Shown: one piece after another, positions 43,353 through 51,780 of the stretch
Position numbering within the stretch: position 1 is the stretch's first letter
How the letters are laid out: each line of letters starts with the position of its first letter
NCBI GenBank assembly: GCA_045593825.1
Contig: JAZNXI010000177.1
Coordinates: 1-64,000, forward strand
Direction of reading: 5' to 3'
Length of the DNA: 64,000 nt
DNA from: SIG299 sp045593825
GTDB lineage: Bacteria; Bacillota; Clostridia; Lachnospirales; Lachnospiraceae
Translations under genes and position numbers: made by a program
The notes under the pieces: generated by a model
The model's input: only the letters and a program-made list of their open reading frames with translations
What the model was told of the DNA's origin: nothing
Database searches by the model: none

Positions 43353-43990
43353 TTCTTTGCCTCTTCTGCAGCCTTTTTCTTGTAAGAAAGACGCATTAAA
43401 CTCTCGGTTAAATGTACATTCTCCTGTACGACATCCGCCGGGAGTTGAAGGTCGGTTGGCGCAAAATTCCAAATAGCTTTAATACCCCATTTTACAATAT
43501 TTGCAGCCAGGGTTGGTGCCACAGCCTTTGGCACGGTAAGTGCCGCAATGTCTACCTGATTTTCTTTCAGGAACTGCTCTAAGGTATCAATGTGGGAAAC
43601 CGGGATTCCGCGCACAGTAGTGCCGACAACTTCCGGATTTATATCGAAAATACCGATAACCTCAAAGCCTCTGCGCTGTAAACCTGTAGAATTGGTTAGT
43701 GCCATACCTAAATTACCGGCACCGAGAATAATCAGGTTGTTTTTTTGGTCAAGACCTAAAATTTTACCGATTTCGGTGTAAAGATACTCTACCTGATATC
43801 CATACCCCTGCTGGCCAAATCCTCCGAAATTATTTAAGTCCTGACGGATTTGGGAAGCGGTCACTCCCATTTTTTCACTTAATTCCTTGGAGGAAATTCT
43901 TACCACGTCATGGGCAAGCAACTCGCCAAGATATCTGTAATAGCGTGGCAAACGCTTAATAACCGCTATGGATATGCTTTTGGACTGCAT
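43349..43990 (-). CDS. rex: Redox-sensing transcriptional repressor Rex
   Basis: A 213-residue Rex: N-terminal winged helix (MGVTASQIRQDLNNFGGFG) and a Rossmann domain binding NAD(H) (LIILGAGNLGMAL; IGIFDINPEVVG), with the domain-swap C-terminal helix (NVHLTESLMRLSY). It represses fermentation and redox genes when NADH is low. ATG at 43990 with AGAAGAGG upstream is preferred to the GTG three codons earlier. A fully consensus promoter precedes the operon. Confidence 0.96.
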   Translation of the reverse strand: MQSKSISIAVIKRLPRYYRYLGELLAHDVVRISSKELSEKMGVTASQIRQDLNNFGGFGQQGYGYQVEYLYTEIGKILGLDQKNNLIILGAGNLGMALTNSTGLQRRGFEVIGIFDINPEVVGTTVRGIPVSHIDTLEQFLKENQVDIAALTVPKAVAPTLAANIVKWGIKAIWNFAPTDLQLPADVVQENVHLTESLMRLSYKKKAAEEAKK

Positions 43991-44050
43991 TCTTAACACC
44001 TCTTCTCAAAATTTACCAAAATCCACCTATGCAAATTTTTTCTGCCTTTT

Positions 44051-44079
44051 ATTATACGTTGTTGTTATATTTTTGTCAA
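44051..44079 (-). promoter_or_regulatory. Consensus sigma-A promoter of the rex operon
   Basis: On the minus strand TTGACA (44079-44074), a 17-nt spacer and TATAAT (44056-44051): both boxes match consensus exactly. It starts right after the stop codon of the upstream gene. Confidence 0.92.
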
Positions 44080-44080
44080 A

Positions 44081-45811
44081 CTAGAAAAACAAACCGAATT
44101 TCTCCCGCAGGCGTTCTGTAACCTCTAATGTTCCTGCTTTTTCTTCTGTAAGCTCATATGTAAATTTGCACTCTTTCTTTTGGGATGCTTCATAGTTTTC
44201 GCCAAAAGAAACAACCATATAACGATACATTTCAAACAGTTCTTTAATTGCCTTCTTCTGACGTTTTAACAGTCTGCCTGCCGGGCGGTCACTATTTTCC
44301 GGCTTCATGGCCTTGGCAAGAGCATCCTCAATTTTACGTAAAATACCATCTTTCACTAATACCGTTTGGATAATCAGTTCTTCGTCTTCAGTTTCCATGG
44401 CTTCCACACAATACATGGTTTCTTTCATGGAAGTTAATACCAGCGTATTTTTAGCGGACTTCTTTTTCTTATGTCCCAGCTGTAATAATCCGTTTAACCA
44501 AAGCTGGCTTTCGTTGCCTCCTACCGGAACGGTTGCCAGGGAATATGCCTGCTTTCCGTTCTTTAATTTAATTTCCAGGGAATCCGGACCGGTTACTGTT
44601 CCCGCAAACAGGCTGGATGCCAGTTCATTGATTCTTTCTCTGTCTGTTTCACCCGGATAACAGTAATTTTCTACATCAATACGGAGTACTGCATACTTCT
44701 TTAAATATCTCTGAAGGGAAACTCCCCGAAGTTTTAATACAAACTGCTCTTTTCCTGATTTAATCAAGAATTTTCCTTTTAAATCATCCTCAAAAGTAAT
44801 ATTGTAGGTTTCTCTGCCCGCCTGCTTCCAGACAGAATTTTTTAAAAACTGCTGCCTCCATGCTTTTTCGGAAGAAAGCTGCACCGGAAGATAAAACTCA
44901 TGCACACTGTATAAACGTTCCGGCAAGAAAGCACCCTGGCGCATTTCTTCCTGATTTTTGATATAAAGCACATATGTCTTTACAATATCCTTTACCGGTG
45001 GCTTCTTTCCAAGAGCAGAAAGCATACTCTCTAAAGAAAATACTAAACGCTTATTTTCCATTCCCATAAACAAATTCATATTATGGAACAGGCGGTACAA
45101 TTCCGGTGTGGTAGCATCCACAATAATATCGCCCTCCGGATATAAAGCAAGAATTTCCCTTAACCGGACAGCCAGGGTTTCTTCTTTCATGGCGCGGTTT
45201 AACATTACCTGCTTCTTAATTCCAAATTCTTCATTGGTAATGGTAAGCAGAAGCACCGGCATCTCCTCAGACATGGTCTGACTGATAAAGATGTGCTCCT
45301 TACGCTCTGCTTTGACCTCGTCCACATACTCATGGTAACGCTCTTTCATTCTTCTGCGGATTCCGGCGGAAAGATACTGCTCCTCATCAAATACAGACAT
45401 GGAAATCACCCGGCCCATACTGATACAGTCATGAAGAAATTCACGGCTTGCATTCAATTTAGGAACGTCTGTAAAATCCGGATACTGCTTTGTTAAAGGC
45501 TCAAAGATATAATCTGCCACGGCACCGGCATCTGTTGCGTAAACTTCGGTAGGAACCTCGTCATTGCAAAACAGTTTCCACTGGTTTCTGAATAATTCCA
45601 ACGGATCAGGCGGCAACAGCTGCTCCTCTGTTATTTCTTCTCCCTCAGCAGGTTCTACTGCTTCCGGATCCTCTCTTTTATATAAATATTCCTTGGTGCG
45701 GAAGCTTTTATCCCGGCTGAAATCTACCTGATAAAGGAAAATTTCTTCCAAACGGGATTCTTCTATTACAACATCAATATACAATTCTCTGCTAAACAGT
45801 AAACCTGCCAT
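44081..45811 (-). CDS. Unrecognised conserved-looking cytoplasmic protein
   Basis: A 576-residue protein with no signal peptide or clear membrane helix and no family I recognise. It is rich in Glu and Lys, has a Pro/Glu-rich segment near 50-70 (EPAEGEEITEEQLLPPDP), and alternates beta and helical stretches; the segment PEGDIIVDATTPELYRLFH may be a nucleotide- or protein-binding fold, but this is a guess. It has its own promoter and an upstream palindrome. It ends just before the rex promoter and is probably transcribed separately. Confidence 0.75.
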   Translation of the reverse strand: MAGLLFSRELYIDVVIEESRLEEIFLYQVDFSRDKSFRTKEYLYKREDPEAVEPAEGEEITEEQLLPPDPLELFRNQWKLFCNDEVPTEVYATDAGAVADYIFEPLTKQYPDFTDVPKLNASREFLHDCISMGRVISMSVFDEEQYLSAGIRRRMKERYHEYVDEVKAERKEHIFISQTMSEEMPVLLLTITNEEFGIKKQVMLNRAMKEETLAVRLREILALYPEGDIIVDATTPELYRLFHNMNLFMGMENKRLVFSLESMLSALGKKPPVKDIVKTYVLYIKNQEEMRQGAFLPERLYSVHEFYLPVQLSSEKAWRQQFLKNSVWKQAGRETYNITFEDDLKGKFLIKSGKEQFVLKLRGVSLQRYLKKYAVLRIDVENYCYPGETDRERINELASSLFAGTVTGPDSLEIKLKNGKQAYSLATVPVGGNESQLWLNGLLQLGHKKKKSAKNTLVLTSMKETMYCVEAMETEDEELIIQTVLVKDGILRKIEDALAKAMKPENSDRPAGRLLKRQKKAIKELFEMYRYMVVSFGENYEASQKKECKFTYELTEEKAGTLEVTERLREKFGLFF

Positions 45812-45831
45812 GATTATGCCCTGCCTTTCTC

Positions 45832-45845
45832 TTTTGTTAACAAAA
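45832..45845. promoter_or_regulatory. 14-bp palindrome TTTTGTTAACAAAA
   Basis: A perfect palindrome in the 5' leader of the unrecognised 576-residue protein gene, about 13 nt downstream of its -10 box. The half-site TTGTTAA is also the half-site of clostridial Rex operators, but the usual 4-nt spacer is missing, so the two half-sites overlap. Confidence 0.45.
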
Positions 45846-45857
45846 TCTTCTATTTAC

Positions 45858-45886
45858 ATAGTACTGTTTTCCTGATATATTGTCAA
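45858..45886 (-). promoter_or_regulatory. Sigma-A promoter for the 44081-45811 gene
   Basis: On the minus strand TTGACA (45886-45881), 17-nt spacer, TACTAT (45863-45858). Confidence 0.75.
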
Positions 45887-45911
45887 TAAAAAACGATTGA
45901 GGATACCACTT

Positions 45912-46694
45912 ATGATAAAACTGATTGCCAGCGATTTAGACGGCACCCTGTTACAGAACGGTGCCCAAAGCCTACCGGAAGGAGTTATTCCTTTTATTGA
46001 AAAATTAGCCACGGAGCACGGCATACTTTTTGTAGCCGCCAGCGGCAGACAATACCCGAATCTTGTACGGTTATTCGGTTCCGCTTCCAAACATATGGCC
46101 TTTATTTGCGAAAACGGTTCTCTTGTCTTTTACAAGGACAATCTGATAGCAGGCCATCCTATGGACAAAGAGGCTGCTCTCGCCATAAGTCATGACATTT
46201 TATCCCTACCGGGCTGCGAACTTCAGATATCCGGTGAAAAAACCTGCTATCTGATTCCTAAAAGCGAACGATTTGTGGACCGCATGGTAAACCATGTAAA
46301 AAATGACATTAAACTTTTGGCCACACCGGAAGACCATCCGGAACCATACTACAAAATCTCCGTATTTGAAGAAAGCGGAATCGCAGACGGCCACGGACCG
46401 GAGTTGTTACTCCGCCATAGCGATAAAGCCCAGTGCACCATTTCAGGTAAAGCCTGGTTAGACTGTGTTGCCCCGGGTGTTAACAAAGGCAAAGCCCTTC
46501 AGGAATTGATTGACAGGCTTGGTATCAGCACCGGGGAATGCGCTGCGTTTGGTGACAATTTCAACGATTTAGAAATGCTGGATGTCGTCAAATACGGATA
46601 TGCTATGGATAATGCAATAGACGAAATTAAATCCAGATATAATTATCACTGCAAGGATGTTATTACTTCCATAAAAGAATTATTACAATTATAA
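45912..46694 (+). CDS. Cof-type HAD-IIB phosphatase
   Basis: A 260-residue HAD hydrolase starting at 45912 (GAGG upstream; the earlier TTG is rejected). Motif I IASDLDGTLL, motif II AASGRQY, a Cof-type cap, Lys in NKGKALQELI and motif III AAFGDNFNDLEML are all present. It dephosphorylates sugar phosphates or flavin/vitamin phosphates; specificity is not decided by sequence. Divergent from the 576-residue protein gene. Confidence 0.92.
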   Translation: MIKLIASDLDGTLLQNGAQSLPEGVIPFIEKLATEHGILFVAASGRQYPNLVRLFGSASKHMAFICENGSLVFYKDNLIAGHPMDKEAALAISHDILSLPGCELQISGEKTCYLIPKSERFVDRMVNHVKNDIKLLATPEDHPEPYYKISVFEESGIADGHGPELLLRHSDKAQCTISGKAWLDCVAPGVNKGKALQELIDRLGISTGECAAFGDNFNDLEMLDVVKYGYAMDNAIDEIKSRYNYHCKDVITSIKELLQL

Positions 46695-46699
46695 AAACG

Positions 46700-46744
46700 A
46701 CCGCTTTGGCTAAGATGCAAATTCCCTGCCAAAGCGGTATTTTT
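46700..46744. terminator. Bidirectional intrinsic terminator
   Basis: An 11-bp stem (46700-46710 with 46728-46738) followed by ATTTTTATT on the plus strand, between convergent genes. Confidence 0.85.
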
Positions 46745-46745
46745 A

Positions 46746-48632
46746 TTAATTTGCTTGTTTTCTTCTGTGACGTTCTTTTTCTTCATACATCAAGCGGTCG
46801 GAACGTTCTATCAGGTCTGCAAAACTTAAAAGCTCATTTTCTCCGGTAATGTAAATACCGATGCTGGCGCTCACCTCATATGGTTTTTCCGAAGCTTGAT
46901 TAAACTCATTGAAATACTCTGTAAACGCAGCCCGGATGTCTTCCGGATTCAGCCTGCCTCGGCAAACTCCCAACATTTCATCGCCACCAAAGCGGTTAAA
47001 TAAAGAACCTTCCGGACATACAGCCTCTAATGCCTTTGCCACCGCACGGATAGCAAAATCACCTTCATTATGTCCAAACGTATCATTAATATACTTCAGA
47101 CGGTCCAAATCGGCCAAAATTATGGTTAACTGCATCTTATCCCGAACAGTTTCCAACAGTTTTTGATATGCCAGGGCAAAACCACGACGGTTATACATAC
47201 CGGTTAGTGTATCAATCCGGGACATTTCATCAATCTGACTCATCAGATAATTTTTATATCGCATATTCCGGTAACCACCCAGGGCAGACCCCAAAGCATT
47301 TACAATTTGTGTAATACGGGACCCTTGGGTATGATCCAGACGCGTAAAAAAGAACGCCACATACCCCGTAGGAACGCCCAGATGCTGCAACGCCGTTAAC
47401 ACAACGACTCTACCGGTATACAGGCAATACTGCAGACTTGGAATAATCCAATCCAACGGCATACTGCATGGTTGGTTTTCCACCTCGTAATTAAAATCAT
47501 AGAGCAATAACATTTCCCGTGATTTATCATTTACCCGATCCATAGAAAACTCTTCCGGATTTCTTTCTTCATCTAAGAAATCTTTCTCCATGACACAGCA
47601 CATATCATAAAACATCTGATGTCTCAGCTGTTCTACAACCTGTTTTGCATTATCACAACGTTGAATATTTGCCACGATGGAAGACAACCGGATAGCTTCA
47701 TCCTGATATAAATAAAAACGGTCGTTTAACGAATTTAAATATCGGGAAGCATCTACCGGCTGCTTTTGTTTACAGCCACAGGATTCCGCCACATTCATTC
47801 TGGCAGGCACGATAAAGCTTTCTGTGGAACCCTTTAATGCTTCTATTCTTATCAGAATCTCCAATGTCTTTTTCGCCATATCCATTGGCTCGCAGCAGGC
47901 CGAGGTGATTCTTGGAGAGGAGAAGTTAATTTCCAAAACCCCGTCAAAGCCGGTTACCGCCACCTGCTCAGGAATTTTAATATCGTTACGGGTTAAAACG
48001 CCGCACACAGCAATTGCCATTTTATCATTTGCACAGATTATTGCCTGCGGAAGCTTTCCGGAAGCAACTATTTTTTCCGCCTCACGTTCTGCCGGACCGG
48101 ACCAAAAGTCACCATAGCTTATCATGCTGTCATCCACCGGAAGATTGTATTCCTGCATTACCTTTTTAAAAACTTCCAAACGCTGGTCCGAAAACGGGTT
48201 ATCTTTGATACCGGCCATAAAATGAAGGTCCGTCATTTTATGAACCTCTATCATATGGCGCAGTACATTTTCGAAACCCTTTTCCTGATCAAATCTGATA
48301 TTGATACAGCCTTCCCTCCGGTCTCCGTAAATGATAACCGGAACATTATGCTCCTTTGCCGCATCAACGAGTGCCCGGATAACCTCCTCACTTTGGATAG
48401 ATTCCTGGACAATAATAACTACATCGATAACGGAAAAATCCATGAGACGGTAAATATAGAATCGAGGGTCTGAATAGCAATTATCCGTGTTAAACACAGT
48501 TCCGGTATTATATACAATTACACCGTAACCGACACCGAATACCACGTCATTTAATGCAGTTATATAATCGTTTGTTGCATTGTCTTGTATTCTTGCTGTA
48601 CAAACGGCAATGATTTTTTTGTTTTCAATCAT
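46746..48632 (-). CDS. LacI-type sensor fused to GGDEF cyclase (second of tandem pair)
   Basis: A 628-residue protein without membrane helices or DNA-binding domain. Residues 1-285 form a LacI/periplasmic-binding-like domain (VAVTGFDGVLEINFSSPRIT is the usual LacI C-terminal block), ending in AESCGC; 300-455 is a GAF-like or helical linker domain; 465-625 is a GGDEF domain with RFGGDEML (549-553 is GGDEM). The RxxD inhibitory site is absent. It is likely a cytoplasmic diguanylate cyclase controlled by a small ligand. Its paralogue lies 28 bp upstream with the same length and layout. Confidence 0.87.
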   Translation of the reverse strand: MIENKKIIAVCTARIQDNATNDYITALNDVVFGVGYGVIVYNTGTVFNTDNCYSDPRFYIYRLMDFSVIDVVIIVQESIQSEEVIRALVDAAKEHNVPVIIYGDRREGCINIRFDQEKGFENVLRHMIEVHKMTDLHFMAGIKDNPFSDQRLEVFKKVMQEYNLPVDDSMISYGDFWSGPAEREAEKIVASGKLPQAIICANDKMAIAVCGVLTRNDIKIPEQVAVTGFDGVLEINFSSPRITSACCEPMDMAKKTLEILIRIEALKGSTESFIVPARMNVAESCGCKQKQPVDASRYLNSLNDRFYLYQDEAIRLSSIVANIQRCDNAKQVVEQLRHQMFYDMCCVMEKDFLDEERNPEEFSMDRVNDKSREMLLLYDFNYEVENQPCSMPLDWIIPSLQYCLYTGRVVVLTALQHLGVPTGYVAFFFTRLDHTQGSRITQIVNALGSALGGYRNMRYKNYLMSQIDEMSRIDTLTGMYNRRGFALAYQKLLETVRDKMQLTIILADLDRLKYINDTFGHNEGDFAIRAVAKALEAVCPEGSLFNRFGGDEMLGVCRGRLNPEDIRAAFTEYFNEFNQASEKPYEVSASIGIYITGENELLSFADLIERSDRLMYEEKERHRRKQAN

Positions 48633-48660
48633 ATTGACACCCCAGTCATTTATCTATAGC

Positions 48661-50547
48661 TCAGCGGCCTCTTTTTGCACTTCTTTCTTTCTTTTCTTCG
48701 TACATCAGGCAGTCTGACTTTTCTACCAGTTCTTCAAATTCCAGAACTTCGTTTTCACTTGTAATGTAAATTCCTGTACTTGCTTCTATTACATATTCTT
48801 TTTCAGCGGTTGCATTTAAATTGGCAAAATAACGCTCGAATTTTGCTTTTGTTTCTGCCACGTCCAGTACACAAGGACATACCGCCAGCATTTCGTCACC
48901 ACCGAATCTTGTAAACAGGGAATTTTGCGGACAAACCTCGCGCAGGGCCTGTGCCACGGCATGAATGGCAAAATCACCTTCTTTATGGCCGTAATTATCA
49001 TTGATATACTTTAAACGGTCCAAATCGGCAAGGACAATGGAAAGTCTGCAGCCCTCTTTTAAAGAATCAAGAAGACGCTTATATTCCCGCTCAAATCCGC
49101 GGCGATTGTACAAACCTGTCAGCGTATCAATACGGTACATCTCATCAATCTGGTTCATCAGATAATTTTTATGCCGAAGATTCCGGTATCCGCCAAGGGC
49201 ATTATTAATTGCATTGACATTCTGAGGAATCTTCATATAATTACTGCTGTTTAATTCACTGAAAAATACGCACATATAGCCGATTGGAACATCCACATGG
49301 TACAGCGAAGTAAAAATGATAACTCTGCCGTGCTCCACCAAATAATCCAGATGCGGCGTAAAGTCTTTAGGCGAAATCGTATACGGAACAAAATGCTCAC
49401 CGGTAAAATCACTGTCAAATACAACTACCAGTTCTTTTTCCTTAACATTTTTTTGCTTCATCTGCTGGACTGGGTTGATTTTTTCATTCAGATACTCTTT
49501 TTCCACCATGAAACAGGTATCGTAAATTACCGATGTCTTTATTTTTACAGCCAGCTGTTCCAAAGAGTCACAGCGTTGCACCTGTGCAGTAATTAAAGAA
49601 AGATCCAGTTCTTCCTCCTGAAAGCGGTACAAACGGTTATATAATGTATTCAGATATTCTGATGCAGTTCTTGTTTTCTTTTCATTACAACCGCAGGATT
49701 CCGCAATACATAATCTTGGCTGAACCAAAAAGGTTGCGGACTGTCCCTGTAATTCGTCAATTCTTTGTATAATTTCCAAAGTCTTTTCTGCAATGTCATT
49801 GGAATCACAAATTACCGAGGTAATTCGCGGTGTGGATACCTGAATCTCCGGAATTCCGTCAAAACCGGTTACTGCCACATCCTCCGGGACCCGGATTCCA
49901 TGTTTATCCAGCACGTCGCAAACCGCCAACGCCATTCTGTCGTTGGCACAAAGAATTGCCTCCGGAATGTTTCCGGATGCCACAATTTTTTCTGCTTCGC
50001 GTTCTGCTACTGCAGAATAGAAATCTCCATAGCTTACCATAGATTCATCAAATGGAAGACCGTTTTCCTCTAACACTCGTCGGAAAGCATTGATACGATA
50101 TTCGGAAAACTGATTTCCTTTAATACCGGCCATGCAATGAAGCTTTGTCAGATGATGGTCGTGAATCACATGACGGACAATTTCGACAAAAGCATTTTCA
50201 TGGTCAAATTTAATATTTATGCAGCCTTCATGCGGTTCTCCGATAACAATTGCAGGTGTATCATTTGCTTTTGCCTTTGCAATCAAGGCATCCGTTACCG
50301 CCTGGTTGCGTAATACTTCCTCATAAACAATCACAACGTCTATGACATCAAAATCCATATATTCATAGATTGCTGTCTGGGTACTGCCTTCATAAGAATC
50401 TACGCTGACCGCAGAACAGGTATTATATACAAAAATACTATAACCAGCCGGCACAGCTACCCGATTTAAAGCAGTAATAAATTCATTGCTGGCATCATCT
50501 TGAATTCTTGCAAGACACAGCGCTATAATCTTTTTGTTATAAAGCAT
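48661..50547 (-). CDS. LacI-type sensor fused to GGDEF cyclase (first of tandem pair)
   Basis: A 628-residue paralogue of the next gene: the same LacI-like sensor (VAVTGFDGIPEIQVSTPRIT; AESCGC), middle domain and GGDEF domain (RFGGDEMLAVC; LADLDRLKYINDNYGHKEGD). It too has no helix-turn-helix, no membrane helix and no RxxD site. The linker YKNYLM/HKNYLM-type helix and most of the GGDEF domain are near identical by eye, while the sensor halves differ more, so the pair may read two related ligands. No EAL or PilZ protein is seen in the window. Confidence 0.87.
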   Translation of the reverse strand: MLYNKKIIALCLARIQDDASNEFITALNRVAVPAGYSIFVYNTCSAVSVDSYEGSTQTAIYEYMDFDVIDVVIVYEEVLRNQAVTDALIAKAKANDTPAIVIGEPHEGCINIKFDHENAFVEIVRHVIHDHHLTKLHCMAGIKGNQFSEYRINAFRRVLEENGLPFDESMVSYGDFYSAVAEREAEKIVASGNIPEAILCANDRMALAVCDVLDKHGIRVPEDVAVTGFDGIPEIQVSTPRITSVICDSNDIAEKTLEIIQRIDELQGQSATFLVQPRLCIAESCGCNEKKTRTASEYLNTLYNRLYRFQEEELDLSLITAQVQRCDSLEQLAVKIKTSVIYDTCFMVEKEYLNEKINPVQQMKQKNVKEKELVVVFDSDFTGEHFVPYTISPKDFTPHLDYLVEHGRVIIFTSLYHVDVPIGYMCVFFSELNSSNYMKIPQNVNAINNALGGYRNLRHKNYLMNQIDEMYRIDTLTGLYNRRGFEREYKRLLDSLKEGCRLSIVLADLDRLKYINDNYGHKEGDFAIHAVAQALREVCPQNSLFTRFGGDEMLAVCPCVLDVAETKAKFERYFANLNATAEKEYVIEASTGIYITSENEVLEFEELVEKSDCLMYEEKKERSAKRGR

Positions 50548-50587
50548 GTTTCTTCACCCCGGATTTGACAAATCTAAACATTTATCT

Positions 50588-51712
50588 CTACTTCAAATTC
50601 TGCATAAGTTCTGCCACCTGTGCCAGATGCTCACGGATTGGCAGTTTTTGAGGACAGGCATCCTCACAGGCGCCACAGGACATACATTTATCTGCACGTT
50701 CTTCGTCTTTCATATTATTATAATTCCATTTTGCAGAACCTGCATTGTTGTACATTCCGTAATTATTCCAGATTCGAAAGTTTCTTGGAATGTTTACACC
50801 AAACGGACAAGGCATGCAATAGCGGCAGGCGGTACATCCATTCTTAATTCTGGATTTAACTTCTTTAACAACATTTTCTACTGTTTCCAATTCTTTTTCT
50901 GATAAGGATTCAAAATTTCCGAAGGTTTCTAAGTTATCCTTCAACTGTTCTTCTGTGGACATGCCACTGAGAACAACCTTTATCTGAGGTTTGCTTGCCA
51001 CCCAGCGCAATGCCCAGGAAGCAACACTTTTTTCAGGGCGTACGGCCTTGAAAAGTTCTTCTACTTCAGGAGCATAGGAGGCTAACGCACCACCCTTGAT
51101 AGGTTCCATAATAATAATTGGCACATTCAGTTTTTCGCAAAGGGCATATCCCTTGTCGCCTGCCTGCTCGTTAGTATCCATGTAATTGTACTGAATCTGG
51201 CAGAAGTCCCAGTCGCGGTAGGTAAGAATTTCTTCAAACGCCTCGTAGCCGTCATGGAAAGAGAACCCAAGATACTTAATCTTACCCTGATTCTTTAATT
51301 CCACCATATCGTCAATAACACCAAGGTCCTTCATTTGGTTGAAGCTTCCTCTGTTTAATGCATGTAACAGGTAAAAGTCAATATAATCTGTCTGCAGGTG
51401 TTCCAACTGCTGATTGAAAATGCGGGTAGCATCTTCACGTACCTTTACATCCCAGCATGGAAGCTTTGTTGCAAAATAAAAGCTTTCACGGGGATATTTC
51501 TTCATTGCTTTACCAACAAACGGTTCACTTTCACCATTATGATACGGCCAAGCGGTATCATAATAATTGATACCTGCAGCATATGCTTCATCTAACATCT
51601 GCTCCGCCCTTACTTCGTCGATTTTTCCTTCTGCAGTTGTCGGAAAGCGCATGCATCCGAATCCCAGCAATGAGGTTTTAATTCCTAACTTATCTAATGT
51701 TCTGAACTCCAT
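50588..51712 (-). CDS. Aldo/keto reductase with C-terminal ferredoxin domain
   Basis: A 374-residue protein. Residues 1-280 are an aldo/keto reductase barrel with the Asp and Tyr of the catalytic tetrad in DEAYAAGINYYDTAWPYHNG. The end has Cys clusters CTACRYCMPC and CMSCGACEDACP, enough for two [4Fe-4S] centres, as in many anaerobe reductases. It probably links NAD(P)H or ferredoxin electrons to carbonyl reduction; the substrate is unknown. It follows the MetH-like gene by 68 bp with a GGAGAG site. Confidence 0.92.
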   Translation of the reverse strand: MEFRTLDKLGIKTSLLGFGCMRFPTTAEGKIDEVRAEQMLDEAYAAGINYYDTAWPYHNGESEPFVGKAMKKYPRESFYFATKLPCWDVKVREDATRIFNQQLEHLQTDYIDFYLLHALNRGSFNQMKDLGVIDDMVELKNQGKIKYLGFSFHDGYEAFEEILTYRDWDFCQIQYNYMDTNEQAGDKGYALCEKLNVPIIIMEPIKGGALASYAPEVEELFKAVRPEKSVASWALRWVASKPQIKVVLSGMSTEEQLKDNLETFGNFESLSEKELETVENVVKEVKSRIKNGCTACRYCMPCPFGVNIPRNFRIWNNYGMYNNAGSAKWNYNNMKDEERADKCMSCGACEDACPQKLPIREHLAQVAELMQNLK

Positions 51713-51780
51713 AAATAACTCTCCTTCTATTGTCCTTTGTTCTCCAACACATTTATTCCTTACAGTATATCACATTTTTC

